From Parcubacteria bacterium C7867-001 (GTDB taxonomy: Bacteria; Patescibacteria; Paceibacteria; UBA9973; UBA2103), in assembly GCA_001189095.1 (NCBI GenBank), contig LFCK01000001.1:124001-188000 (forward strand): 64,000 bases of DNA, written 5' to 3'. The notes under the pieces were generated by a model. The model searched no databases. It worked only from the letters and a program-made list of their open reading frames with translations, and was not told the origin of the DNA. The position numbers and the translations under genes are program-made. Position 1 is the stretch's first letter; each line of letters starts with the position of its first letter. Of the stretch, positions 1-8,118 are shown piece by piece.

Positions 1-2
1 CG

Positions 3-839
3 GCACTTACCGACGATGAGCACAAAGCGTTTGAGACCGTGCTCGGCTTCTTCACGACCGCAGACTCCATTGCGGCGAACAATGTGGTACTCGCGTTCTA
101 TCGGCATATCACGAGTCCTGAAGTTCGCATGTATCTCCTTCGTCAGGGATACGAAGAGGCAATTCACACGCACGCCTACCAGTACATCGTCGAGTCGCTC
201 GGCATGGACGAAAGCCGCATCTTCAACATGTATCGCGAAGTCGAGGCGATCTACAACAAGGACAGTATGATTCTTTCCTTGAACGAAGGCGTCTTCGACC
301 CGAATTTCAAGACGGGCACCTTTGAGAACGATCAGAAGTTCCTCGAGAACATGATTGTCTTCTCGCTCATCATGGAAGGTATCTTCTTCTACTCCTCGTT
401 CGCCGTCATGTTCGGCTTCCAGCGCCAGAACAAGCTCACGGGTTCGGCAGAGCAAATCCAGTACATCATGCGCGACGAGTCCATGCATCTCAACATGGGC
501 ATCAACATGATCAACGCCATTAAGGAAGAGCAGCCAGAACTCTGGACGCCGGCCTTCCAGCAGCATGTGATTGATCTCGTGAAGCGTGCCGTGGTGCTTG
601 AGTACACCTTTGCGCAGACGGTCTTCCCGAAGGGCATCTTCGGTATGAACGCCGACGGCTTCAAGCAGTACATCGAGTACATCGCGGACCGCCGCCTCGA
701 ACGCGTCGGGCTTCCTCCGCAGTACAATGTCGAAAATCCGTTCACATGGATGAGTGAAGCAGTGGACCTCAATAAAGAAAAGAACTTCTTCGAGACCCGC
801 GTTACGGAATACAAGACGGGCGGTACGCTTAATTGGTAG
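3..839 (+). CDS. nrdB: Ribonucleoside-diphosphate reductase, class I beta subunit (5' end missing)
   Basis: Small radical-generating subunit of class I ribonucleotide reductase, which makes deoxyribonucleotides in the cytoplasm. The frame is open from the window edge, so the N-terminus lies outside. The visible part has the family's diiron ligands: an E-x-x-H in EEAIHTHAYQYI and the RDESMH motif after a helix rich in aromatics. The C-terminal tail ends in GGTLNW; such tails dock on the alpha subunit in this family. The alpha subunit is presumably upstream. A terminator follows at 881. The first iron ligand and, depending on subclass, the radical tyrosine are outside the window, so the subclass (NrdB or NrdF) cannot be settled. 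Confidence 0.93.
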   Translation, partial: ALTDDEHKAFETVLGFFTTADSIAANNVVLAFYRHITSPEVRMYLLRQGYEEAIHTHAYQYIVESLGMDESRIFNMYREVEAIYNKDSMILSLNEGVFDPNFKTGTFENDQKFLENMIVFSLIMEGIFFYSSFAVMFGFQRQNKLTGSAEQIQYIMRDESMHLNMGINMINAIKEEQPELWTPAFQQHVIDLVKRAVVLEYTFAQTVFPKGIFGMNADGFKQYIEYIADRRLERVGLPPQYNVENPFTWMSEAVDLNKEKNFFETRVTEYKTGGTLNW

Positions 840-880
840 CAATCCGTTAAAACGAGGATTGAAGATTAGAAAAAAGGAAA

Positions 881-910
881 GCGCCGACCAAAGGTTGGCG
901 CATTTTCTTA
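881..910. terminator. Bidirectional intrinsic terminator after nrdB
   Basis: A 9-bp stem (881-889 with 893-901, one G-U pair) and a loop of three bases is followed on the + strand by TTTTCTT. An A-rich run lies on the other side, so it can also end the leftward gene that stops at 908. Confidence 0.75.
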
Positions 911-1117
911 ATCTTTGTTGCCATAGAACGCTTCGTCGGAACGTGCTGCAGCTTCATAGCGAGCCTTAGCGACGTCTGGATCGACAGGGAAGCAGTACTT
1001 TACGGCGCCCATGAATACGAGACCGAGAAGGCACCAAGGGTTGTGAAAGAGGTAGAGGGCGTAGCCGACAGTTCCCGCAACACCCAAGGCCACCGTAGTG
1101 GCAGGAAGGTACTTCAT
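908..1117 (-). CDS. Small membrane protein, unknown
   Basis: About 69 residues with two hydrophobic stretches (VALGVAGTVGYALYLF, and CLLGLVFMGAVKYCF) and a charged tail, so probably a two-helix inner-membrane protein. A longer frame opens at 1180, but the start at 1117 is preceded by AAAGGA at SD distance and is chosen. It stands alone between two terminators. No family recognised. Confidence 0.6.
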   Translation of the reverse strand: MKYLPATTVALGVAGTVGYALYLFHNPWCLLGLVFMGAVKYCFPVDPDVAKARYEAAARSDEAFYGNKD

Positions 1118-1190
1118 GTGAGCGTTCCTTTCGTTGGATTCGCTCGCCTGCACAGTAGCATGTGAATAGTAGTGTTTCAATAAAACAAAA

Positions 1191-1217
1191 AACCGGCTCC
1201 CCGAAGGGGAGCCGGTT
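1191..1217 (-). terminator. Intrinsic terminator for the GcrA-like gene
   Basis: A perfect 12-bp stem with a 3-base loop, followed on the minus strand by a run of six T and further T-rich sequence. It lies just beyond the stop codon at 1223. Confidence 0.88.
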
Positions 1218-1222
1218 TGGCG

Positions 1223-1918
1223 TTAGGCGTCCGCTTTCGCGAGTTCCGCCTCACTGTTTGCCGCTTCGCTTGTGCGGAGTGCGTGAAGAGCTTCTTCGAG
1301 CTTTGCTTTTCGCTCGCTCGAACCAAGCATGTCTTTTGCGTGTTTCGGGCAATACGCGAGCAGGGACTTTCCGAAGGACAGATGACTTGTTTGCGTTTTT
1401 TTCTCCTTGCCCACAAGTTCGTTAATCGAGTCTGCGTTACAGAAGAAGTCCTTTGCCGGATTCTTCGGGTTCGGATACATGAATGGACACTTACCATCGA
1501 TGTGATCGATACCTTCCTTCGAAGTGTCGTCACCCGGCGAAAGGACGATCGGCGCTGGTTCGGATCGAACCAGCGGTTTTTTTACCTCCGCGGGAGGTAC
1601 TTTTTTCGGGTTCGTGAAGTCGAACCGAGTTTGCGCCTTTGGCGGTGGCTTGTCTGGTTTCTTCGGCTTTTTCGGTTTACCGTAGCTCGGATTATTCTTC
1701 CGAATCTCGATATTGTTCTGAATGATTCGTTCCTGCGCCGGCGAGCACACCTTCTGAATGATTCCGCGGTTCCAGAGTCCGGAGACGGCCGAATTGGTCA
1801 TTGGTATGCCACGCCTGGTCATTTCCTTCCCGACCTTGCTGAAGGCCATGCTGGGAATCAGCAACAAGTCACGTATGTCTTCCAGATTTTTTTGAGAGTA
1901 TTCATTCGGGGCAGACAT
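1223..1918 (-). CDS. GcrA-like regulator with Cys/His C-terminal module
   Basis: About 231 residues. The start at 1918 (MSAPNEYS) has an SD AAAGGGA; a longer frame from 1963 has none. The N-terminal 50 residues look like a helix-turn-helix of the GcrA type (a block ending in SAVSGLWNRG, comparable with the family's NAV-x-GK-x-HR-x-GL). A Lys/Pro-rich linker of about 80 residues follows. The C-terminus has spaced Cys and His residues (GKCPFMYP, FFCNADS, YCPKHAKD) like the GcrA C-terminal FCG...YC-x-x-H pattern. GcrA activates transcription with sigma-70 in alphaproteobacteria. A similar role here is inference from weak motif similarity. It has its own terminator at 1191. Confidence 0.5.
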   Translation of the reverse strand: MSAPNEYSQKNLEDIRDLLLIPSMAFSKVGKEMTRRGIPMTNSAVSGLWNRGIIQKVCSPAQERIIQNNIEIRKNNPSYGKPKKPKKPDKPPPKAQTRFDFTNPKKVPPAEVKKPLVRSEPAPIVLSPGDDTSKEGIDHIDGKCPFMYPNPKNPAKDFFCNADSINELVGKEKKTQTSHLSFGKSLLAYCPKHAKDMLGSSERKAKLEEALHALRTSEAANSEAELAKADA

Positions 1919-2000
1919 TGCAATCCCTTTCAGAGAACACCGCACGAGGCGGTCCTGCGGCAATCCTAGCGCAGGCGATACGGGCTGTCTATAAACGGGC

Positions 2001-2035
2001 GGGGAGGTCGTGGCAGGCTATGCCACGACCTCCCC
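2001..2035. terminator. Long perfect hairpin, candidate terminator of the kinase operon
   Basis: Perfect 15-bp arms (2001-2015 and 2021-2035) with a 5-base loop lie between the kinase stop (2164) and the GcrA-like start (1918). The T-run after it on the minus strand is poor (CCCGTTTATAG). It may be a weak terminator or an mRNA end-protecting hairpin. The remaining 2036-2163 shows no gene. Confidence 0.45.
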
Positions 2036-2163
2036 GAATCAAAAGCTTAATTCCTGCAGATGCGTTTTCCGCCCTCTCGACGGGTCCCCGCGCGTCCGTG
2101 TTACGACTTTTGTACTCATGCCGCCCAAGCTTACGCTCGGGTCCGTGAAGGTCGGATGAACTA

Positions 2164-3351
2164 CTAGGACGGGAGGGTGCCGCTATAGTCCATCCGTATT
2201 TCAGGGCGCTCCGGCTCGAGCTTGGTGCGGGTTTCCTCCGTATCGACCGAGCGTCCGCAGGGAAGCGAAATGCTTACGGTCGTCCCGTCGTTCTTTGCGC
2301 TCTTTATCACGATATGGCCGTGGTGGAGTTTTACGAGCTCGCTCACGATGGCGAGTCCGAGCCCGCTGCCGCCGCTCTTCCTCGCGCGAGACTGGTCCGC
2401 ACGGTAGAACGGTTCGAAGATGTGGGCAAGGTCTTTTTCCGCGATGCCGATGCCTTTGTCCTCGATGGATAGCATGATGTGTCCACGATAATCGGGTTCG
2501 ATGGTAACGCGGATGATGCTGCCGTTTGCGCTGTAGGTGGCGGCGTTGCGGATGACGTTCATGACTATTTGCTCGAGTGCCGTTGCATTGCCCCAGACTT
2601 CTTTGTAGCCGTTTGCCTGCACCGAGACCGTGAGGTTCTTGCGGTCGATCAAATGCGTTAGGTGGCGCAACATTCGGTCGACGACGTGGCCGAGGTCGAC
2701 ATTGGTGAACGGGATCTTCTCAGGCCGCACCAGCACATTGAGCGAGAGCAAGTTGTTGATGATGTCCGAAATGCGGTCCAGCTCTTCGAGGTTGTCGTTG
2801 TGCATTTCGCGGGCAGCTTTCGTTACGTCCGCGTCGAGAAGGCGTACCTCGGTGTTCGTTTTGATTATTGAAAGCGGAGTACGGAGCTCGTGGGCAATGT
2901 TCCCGATGAACTGTTTCTGCGCTTCAAGCGCATTTTTCGTCGGTGCGAGCGCGAGCCGCGTCATGAGATAGCCGAAGATTGCCGTGATAGCGGCGATACC
3001 CGCTGAGATAAGCACGAGTCCGCGAGTCTTCAGGTCTTCGACGTTCGCCGCGATGAGCACGCTCGAGCTTGTGCTCTGCGGATCGGGGTTCGGTGAAACA
3101 AGGTTGTTGGCGATGCCGGTAATGATTTCCGAGGAGACGTTCGCGTAGAGGATGTCGAAGCCTTCGCCGACGAGCGCGAGAATGATGATGGTATAGAGGA
3201 TCTGGAGCAGAACGACGTTCAGCTCCGTCCGAAAGAAAGGATCGTATCGGTATTTACGTACGAAGCCGATACCCGATGCCCCGAACTGTTTCGAGTATCC
3301 CCGGAGCGCCTGCGTCAGCGAGTTTTCGTCTGAGGTTTTTGACATGGACAT
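2164..3351 (-). CDS. Sensor histidine kinase, two membrane helices
   Basis: About 395 residues. Membrane helices lie near residues 44-62 and 110-130, flanking an extracytoplasmic loop of about 45 residues. The HisKA domain has the phospho-acceptor His154 in IAHELRTPL. The HATPase domain has the N box (NVIRNAATYS), G1 (DKGIGI) and G2 (GGSGLGLAI). It should phosphorylate the OmpR-type regulator encoded just upstream. The only ATG of this frame lies 95 bases inside the regulator gene, giving an unusually long overlap; a non-ATG start nearer the regulator stop is possible. The signal sensed is unknown. Confidence 0.9.
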   Translation of the reverse strand: MSMSKTSDENSLTQALRGYSKQFGASGIGFVRKYRYDPFFRTELNVVLLQILYTIIILALVGEGFDILYANVSSEIITGIANNLVSPNPDPQSTSSSVLIAANVEDLKTRGLVLISAGIAAITAIFGYLMTRLALAPTKNALEAQKQFIGNIAHELRTPLSIIKTNTEVRLLDADVTKAAREMHNDNLEELDRISDIINNLLSLNVLVRPEKIPFTNVDLGHVVDRMLRHLTHLIDRKNLTVSVQANGYKEVWGNATALEQIVMNVIRNAATYSANGSIIRVTIEPDYRGHIMLSIEDKGIGIAEKDLAHIFEPFYRADQSRARKSGGSGLGLAIVSELVKLHHGHIVIKSAKNDGTTVSISLPCGRSVDTEETRTKLEPERPEIRMDYSGTLPS

Positions 3352-3928
3352 CTATGACATTACTGAATGATTCATAATTGAAATCCCACAAGTGCGTGAG
3401 CAGGTCCTCGCGGTTGATGACCTCGTTCGGATGCCGCATGAAGTGCTCAAGCAGCATGAACTCTTTAAGGGTCAGCGAGATTTCCGTGCCACCCTTGGTT
3501 ACTTCGTGGGTGGTCGGATTAAGCTCCATGTCGTCCACGGTCAGTATATCAACGAGTACGCCTGTTGGGCGGCGCAGAAGCGCTTGGATACGGGCGACAA
3601 GTTCGTCGAAGGAGAACGGCTTCACCATATAGTCGTCGGCGCCGCTGCGTAGCAACCTCACCTTGTTTTCGGTTTCGTTGCGCGCGGTCAGTACGAGCAC
3701 GGGGGTCATGATGCCGCGCTTTCGCATCTCCTCGCATATTTCGAATCCGGAAAGCGTAGGGAGCATAAGATCGAGCAAGATGAGATCGTAATCCTTCCGA
3801 TGGACCGACACACGCGTAAGGGCTTTTTCGCCGTCATCGATCGTGTCGACGGCGTACCCGTGCTTCTCGAGGCCCTTTTTTATGCCCTCAGCGAGCTTCT
3901 GTTCGTCTTCGACAACAAGTAGTCTCAT
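3254..3928 (-). CDS. OmpR/PhoB-family response regulator
   Basis: About 224 residues. The receiver domain has acidic residues E7/D8 and the phospho-acceptor Asp53 in LLDLMLP, with the conserved Lys in MVKPFSF. The C-terminus is a winged helix with the typical VHVKNLRRKL and RGIGYRL signatures. Works with the overlapping kinase gene. No SD precedes the ATG. Three TGAAG repeats spaced 11 and 12 bases lie 70-100 bases upstream and could be its own binding site. Confidence 0.93.
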   Translation of the reverse strand: MRLLVVEDEQKLAEGIKKGLEKHGYAVDTIDDGEKALTRVSVHRKDYDLILLDLMLPTLSGFEICEEMRKRGIMTPVLVLTARNETENKVRLLRSGADDYMVKPFSFDELVARIQALLRRPTGVLVDILTVDDMELNPTTHEVTKGGTEISLTLKEFMLLEHFMRHPNEVINREDLLTHLWDFNYESFSNVIDVHVKNLRRKLADAGAPGILETVRGIGYRLRT

Positions 3929-3951
3929 GTCAGGGTGTTTAGGTTCATAAG

Positions 3952-3977
3952 GTGCAGGAATGGCGTATTTCCTGCAC
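3952..3977. promoter_or_regulatory. Inverted repeat upstream of the response regulator
   Basis: Perfect 9-bp arms GTGCAGGAA/TTCCTGCAC with an 8-base loop lie 24 bases before the regulator start. It could be an operator or a 5' leader hairpin. No protein can be assigned. Confidence 0.35.
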
Positions 3978-3998
3978 GATTCAGTAAATCATGTCCTC

Positions 3999-4029
3999 GG
4001 TGAAGCCTTCATGAAGGTATATATGAAGA
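3999..4029. promoter_or_regulatory. Triple TGAAG direct repeat, candidate OmpR-type box
   Basis: TGAAG occurs at 4001, 4012 and 4024, a spacing close to one helical turn. Tandem direct repeats of this spacing are typical for winged-helix response regulators, and the adjacent gene encodes one. Autoregulation is inference. Confidence 0.4.
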
Positions 4030-4123
4030 CGTTCGGCAGAGCTTCGTCTTGCAGGCCACAAACCGCAACGGCCGTCCTCACGAAGGATGGCCGCTGCGGT
4101 ACGAGTGTCCTGTGCACTATAGA

Positions 4124-4303
4124 CTACTCCTCTGTTGGATAAGAGGTCGTCACACGGTCTTCCATGGGGTCGAATTCGTCCACCATGTCCCCCTCCGTTC
4201 CGTCTGACTCCTTCTTCTCGTCGTCCTTGTCCTCCTTAGGTGCCTCACGGGGTTCGTCGTCGAGAAGCTCGTCTTCCGGCGCGCGGCGTGTGCGTTTATT
4301 CAT
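4124..4303 (-). CDS. Small, highly charged acidic protein, unknown
   Basis: An open frame of 59 residues: a basic start (MNKRTRRAPED) followed by a region very rich in Glu, Asp and Lys (DDEPREAPKEDKDDEKKE). It is probably disordered in solution. No clear SD. A stem-loop near 4051-4090 could terminate it. Kept because it fills the gap between the two-component genes and the pilus operon and has a coherent composition, but it may not be expressed. Confidence 0.4.
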   Translation of the reverse strand: MNKRTRRAPEDELLDDEPREAPKEDKDDEKKESDGTEGDMVDEFDPMEDRVTTSYPTEE

Positions 4304-4372
4304 AGACGTGCGCGGTTAGTGGTAATGAGAATAGGAAACCATCTAGCGCGCGAAGTTTTGGTGAAGGAAAAG

Positions 4373-4401
4373 TAAAACGGCCCGCGAAGCGGGCCGTTTT
4401 A
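4373..4401. terminator. Terminator at the end of the pilus operon
   Basis: A perfect 13-bp stem with loop GAA, and T/A runs at both ends. It lies directly after the major pilin stop at 4416 and closes the leftward operon. Confidence 0.9.
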
Positions 4402-4415
4402 CGAAGGATACGCGT

Positions 4416-4865
4416 TTAGCGAGTGACCGAAATGATTGCTGTTGCTGGGGGAAGCTGAGTGTCTGGAGCTGCTACCGTAACGCGGCCGTTGCTTTCAAGC
4501 AAGACGGTGTATTGCGTATCAGCTGCCGAGCCGGTTGTTGGGTCGGTCGGGATAGCTGTTACGTACGTTGGTGTAAGGCAGGAGAGATTGATGTTCGAGC
4601 CGCCGGTACCAATGTTGGTTGCAGACGACGGAAGAGTGACCAAGCCGCAAGTGAAGACACCCTTGTTGTCCGCCATGTTCTGGCCGATAGCATTAAGGAT
4701 GGTGTTTACATGCGAAGTACGGGTCGTGTTGTTTGCCTGAGCGAACTGACGAGCCGGATTAATCGCCACGATGACGATCGTCGCGAGAATCGCGATAATA
4801 CCGATAACGACGAGGATCTCGATGAGCGTGAAGCCGCGTGTTCCGGTTGAAGCGGAAGTTGACAT
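4416..4865 (-). CDS. pilA: Type IV major pilin
   Basis: About 149 residues starting at MSTSASTGTRG (4865), with a prepilin cleavage site before Phe in RGFTLIEILVVIGIIAIL and Glu5 of the mature protein conserved. After the hydrophobic N-helix come a polar helix and a small Thr/Ser-rich head with two Cys (FTCG and LSCLTP) that could form a disulfide. It is the last gene of the operon, separated by about 100 bases from the gene before it. It may also have its own promoter: AATACT lies 8 bases before the ATG, consistent with a leaderless mRNA. The prepilin peptidase is not in the window. Confidence 0.9.
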   Translation of the reverse strand: MSTSASTGTRGFTLIEILVVIGIIAILATIVIVAINPARQFAQANNTTRTSHVNTILNAIGQNMADNKGVFTCGLVTLPSSATNIGTGGSNINLSCLTPTYVTAIPTDPTTGSAADTQYTVLLESNGRVTVAAPDTQLPPATAIISVTR

Positions 4866-4969
4866 ATTAAGTAAGTATTTTGAAGTGGGAACGATTGCTA
4901 AGGTATCCTTCCAGGGATAGGTTGCCGGTATTGTGGACTTTTTCTCCGAAGAGTCAAGGTCGTCGTGGA

Positions 4970-7618
4970 CTACGGGACTTCGGTCCACGAACCAATCGAG
5001 ATTGAAGGAGGAGGGGGCGGAGGAGGCGGCGCAGGAGGGGTGGCTGGTGTGCTCCACTCGTCGTTATCGCTTGAGCTGTAGGAAGCGCCGTTACTTGCAT
5101 CGCCATCGGTGTGGCAGCCGGCGTCTTCGGCGTCGATGAGGCCATCGCCATCGTCATCAACCGTGTTTGCGCAGGCTGCTGCAGCGGCTGGGCAGATTTG
5201 TGTACCAATTGATTGGAAGATACCGCTCATAGCGCTTGAAGCTGGTGCGATGAAGAGGTTGGTGTGGGTCACGCTACCTCCTCCTGAGCTGCCGTTTGAG
5301 CCGCTCTGGGAATAGGTGAAGGTGACGGGTGTCGGTGTCGAGACGACACGGAAGGTTCCGTTGTAAGCGGCGTTCGTGACGCCACTTATGACGATACGCT
5401 CATTCACTACGACGCGATGCGGAATGCTGGTCGTTACCGTCACGGTATTGCTTGCACGCGAGATTGAGGTGATGGATATTGCAGGGAGCGTACTCGGGCT
5501 CGAAAGCGATTGCAGGAAGTTTTGGCCGCTCGCATCGCCGAAGTGGATGCTGAAGATGTTGACGCCGTTCGCTCGTGCGTTTGTTGCAGCGGTTGAGGCA
5601 AAGGTCGAAGGGTCGGTCGGGACTGTGTAGGAAACGCGGGCGTTCACGTTGTCGAGTGCGCAGGTCGGTCCTGACGTAAGTTCGTGCACGCGGACGCGGA
5701 AGTTCGCATCGGTAAAGTCGGACGGAGTGAAAGTACGCCCGCTCCATGGGTTGTCGAAGGTGGTCGAAGCCATCGAGGTCGAAAGTGTAGCGGTTTGTTC
5801 GCTCGTCCAGCTGCTGCCGCCATTCCACGAAACTGCAGTACCGAGCTGGCAGGAGCCGCTTTGCTGATACGTCACGCGGACGCGGATATGATCGAGGCTT
5901 ACCGTGCTTCCGCTGCAGTTTCCTCCCGAAGCATCATCGAAGGAAACCTTCGCGACGAAGTTAGTATTCGTGAATTCGCTCGCGGACCATGTGTGTCCCC
6001 ACGTGTCGCTTGCGGAACCGAGGGTATAGGTCGTATCGGATCCTGAGAGGTTAGTGGTCTTAGTGCTGGTGTTACTCGAGCCGTTATTCCACGAGAGGCG
6101 GGTTTGGAGCTGGCAACCGTTTGTATCGGATGATTTCGCACGCGCTTCGACCTCGATGCCGAGAATGGTCGCACCGCTTGGAATGGTCGGTAGATTGAAG
6201 GACCCGTAGCCCTGTTCGTCGTTTTCGTTCGTTTCGGTTGCGTAGCTACCATTTTGGAACGTGAACGCATTCGTTGCGTTCGACCAGTTGTTTGGTGATT
6301 TTGTCGCAGACGGGAGAAGGAATCCGGTGTTCGCTACGATTGCAGGCGAGGAAGAGGCACGCGTTTGCACTTCGACGTTTGTGATAGTCGCGTTCGATGG
6401 AATGCTACCGAAGCCGAAGGTAAAGTATTGGTGCGTATGAGCTCCGCTATCGCTGACGACTCCTGCGCCATAGGCGCCGGCAGGATTCGTCCACGCGTTC
6501 CCTGAGCTTCCTGCTGCGTTTGCCGACGGAGCTCGCCAACCGCTGTTGAGTGGACTCGAGCCTGACGGTTCGTTCGGGAGACCGTCCGACACAAAGATGA
6601 GCACCTTGCTCTTCGCGCTGTCATGGCGCGCGCTCGCGAGTTCCGTATCAGCGACGTTAACTGCGGCACCAAGATTACTTCCCACGCTGCTGTTGCTACC
6701 GGTTATAGAGGTGAGGGTTGAAGAAAGGGTGCTGTAGAAGTTCGAAAGCTGCCCATTCGTCGGGATGGAGGCGGGGCTACCGTCAAGACCGCCGAAGCTT
6801 CCGACTGCAATCTTCGGGAGTGCAGCGACACCTGCGTAGAGATTGATGAGGGCGTTACCAGCTGAGCGTTCATTATTAAGATCCGTGCCTGACATACTGC
6901 CGGTTCGGTCGAAGACCATTGCGGTATCCGCGCAGGAGGGTGCGGGCGGCGGCGCGGTAACGGTGACTGTTGCGCTGCAGGTGTTTGAACCGCCGGCATT
7001 AGTGGCGGTCATAGTAAAGGTTACGGTGCCGGGGCTTACGCCCGGATTAAAGGTGTAGGAACCGCTCGAAAGCGGAGAAATTGAGCCCACGCCATGGTCG
7101 ATGCTTGCGCTCGTTGCGCCGCCGGAAGTGCTCCAGAGGAGGGTGAGGTTCTGGCCAAAAGGTAGGGAGGTTGGGGAAGCGATGAGTGCGCAGTTTGGTG
7201 GTGGGGTAACGGCTGCCACTGCAGGGTCCTGGGCAGTCGCAGAGACGGAAAGCGTGCTCCATGCGCCGCGGAATCCAGCCTTGGTTGTGATGGTGTAGGT
7301 TCGTTTGCCGTTTACTGCCATTGGGGTCACGGTCGGGCCCAGAATGGCGCAGGACGTCGCTGAGCCGTATGCGGTGCCGAGCGTAACGGTCTCGCCGCCT
7401 ACGGGTGCCACGTAGTTGTAATCGACGCCTATTTTCGAGAGCGCAGAATGCACGCACGCTTCTGCAAGCCCGAGCGAGATGCGTTTGTACTCGCTGTTGA
7501 GCACATCGAAGCGCGAGAAGAAGGTGGTGTTCGCAAGCGTAGTCGCAAGACCGAGCAGAATCGTCGAAATGACGACAGCTGAGATGAGTGCGATAAATCC
7601 TCGGGGTTTAGTAGTCAT
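4970..7618 (-). CDS. Pilus-associated adhesin with a vWA domain split by inserted domains
   Basis: About 882 residues from MTTKPRGF (7618). An N-terminal membrane helix (residues 8-30) resembles PilX-type minor pilins. An Ig-like domain spans about 140-220. A von Willebrand A domain begins near 231 with a MIDAS-like FDRTGSMSG and runs to SDGLPNEP (about 352). Two or three jelly-roll-like beta modules follow (about 353-665). The vWA fold then resumes (NIFSIHFGD), is broken by a second small beta domain (about 706-787), and ends with a helix. The C-terminus has DDDGDGLID and a run of eight prolines. It is probably a tip adhesin like PilY1 in role. Translation is coupled to the previous gene, one base away. 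Confidence 0.8.
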   Translation of the reverse strand: MTTKPRGFIALISAVVISTILLGLATTLANTTFFSRFDVLNSEYKRISLGLAEACVHSALSKIGVDYNYVAPVGGETVTLGTAYGSATSCAILGPTVTPMAVNGKRTYTITTKAGFRGAWSTLSVSATAQDPAVAAVTPPPNCALIASPTSLPFGQNLTLLWSTSGGATSASIDHGVGSISPLSSGSYTFNPGVSPGTVTFTMTATNAGGSNTCSATVTVTAPPPAPSCADTAMVFDRTGSMSGTDLNNERSAGNALINLYAGVAALPKIAVGSFGGLDGSPASIPTNGQLSNFYSTLSSTLTSITGSNSSVGSNLGAAVNVADTELASARHDSAKSKVLIFVSDGLPNEPSGSSPLNSGWRAPSANAAGSSGNAWTNPAGAYGAGVVSDSGAHTHQYFTFGFGSIPSNATITNVEVQTRASSSPAIVANTGFLLPSATKSPNNWSNATNAFTFQNGSYATETNENDEQGYGSFNLPTIPSGATILGIEVEARAKSSDTNGCQLQTRLSWNNGSSNTSTKTTNLSGSDTTYTLGSASDTWGHTWSASEFTNTNFVAKVSFDDASGGNCSGSTVSLDHIRVRVTYQQSGSCQLGTAVSWNGGSSWTSEQTATLSTSMASTTFDNPWSGRTFTPSDFTDANFRVRVHELTSGPTCALDNVNARVSYTVPTDPSTFASTAATNARANGVNIFSIHFGDASGQNFLQSLSSPSTLPAISITSISRASNTVTVTTSIPHRVVVNERIVISGVTNAAYNGTFRVVSTPTPVTFTYSQSGSNGSSGGGSVTHTNLFIAPASSAMSGIFQSIGTQICPAAAAACANTVDDDGDGLIDAEDAGCHTDGDASNGASYSSSDNDEWSTPATPPAPPPPPPPPSISIGSWTEVP

Positions 7619-7619
7619 A

Positions 7620-8117
7620 TTATTTTCGTAGATAGACGGTGGTGGTCGCCTGACGCATGACAAGCGAACCGGTTGGCGTGCGTGCGGAAAGCGTTACCGA
7701 TGCCTCGACCGACTCAGGTGTGATGCCGTCTCCTGATCCTTCCGTATGCGTGACGGTGAAGGCCGTCACAAAAACGTTCGTATTGTTAAGCACAGCAGGC
7801 GATCCGCCACCCTTCGAGAGGGTAAGGTTCGTGCCGTTCTGGGCGACGACGACGGGATTTCCGATGCTCGTATCCCACTTGGCGACCGTGAGCGCGCTGC
7901 CGGTCGTACCGACGCCGGGTGCCGTTACTGCCTGCGCGCCCGAAAGGGCCCAGTTCACTTTCGCGATGAGGAAATCAGTTTCTTCTTGCAGCATGACGCG
8001 CGTGCCACCGCGTTCCGCCGCCTCAAAAAGGTTGTATGCACCAACAACCGCTCCTCCAATAAGGATGGTGAAGAGTGCGATATAGACGAGCGTTTCAAGA
8101 AGAGTGAAGCCTTTCAT
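7620..8117 (-). CDS. Minor pilin, PilW/GspJ-like
   Basis: About 165 residues from MKGFTLLETLVYIALF (8117), a class III prepilin signal with cleavage after Gly and Glu5 present. A long N-helix and a beta-rich head follow. It begins one base after the stop of the preceding gene and ends one base before the next start, so translation is coupled within the operon. Probably part of the minor pilin complex that primes pilus assembly. Exact homology to PilW or GspJ is uncertain. Confidence 0.8.
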   Translation of the reverse strand: MKGFTLLETLVYIALFTILIGGAVVGAYNLFEAAERGGTRVMLQEETDFLIAKVNWALSGAQAVTAPGVGTTGSALTVAKWDTSIGNPVVVAQNGTNLTLSKGGGSPAVLNNTNVFVTAFTVTHTEGSGDGITPESVEASVTLSARTPTGSLVMRQATTTVYLRK

Positions 8118-8118
8118 A

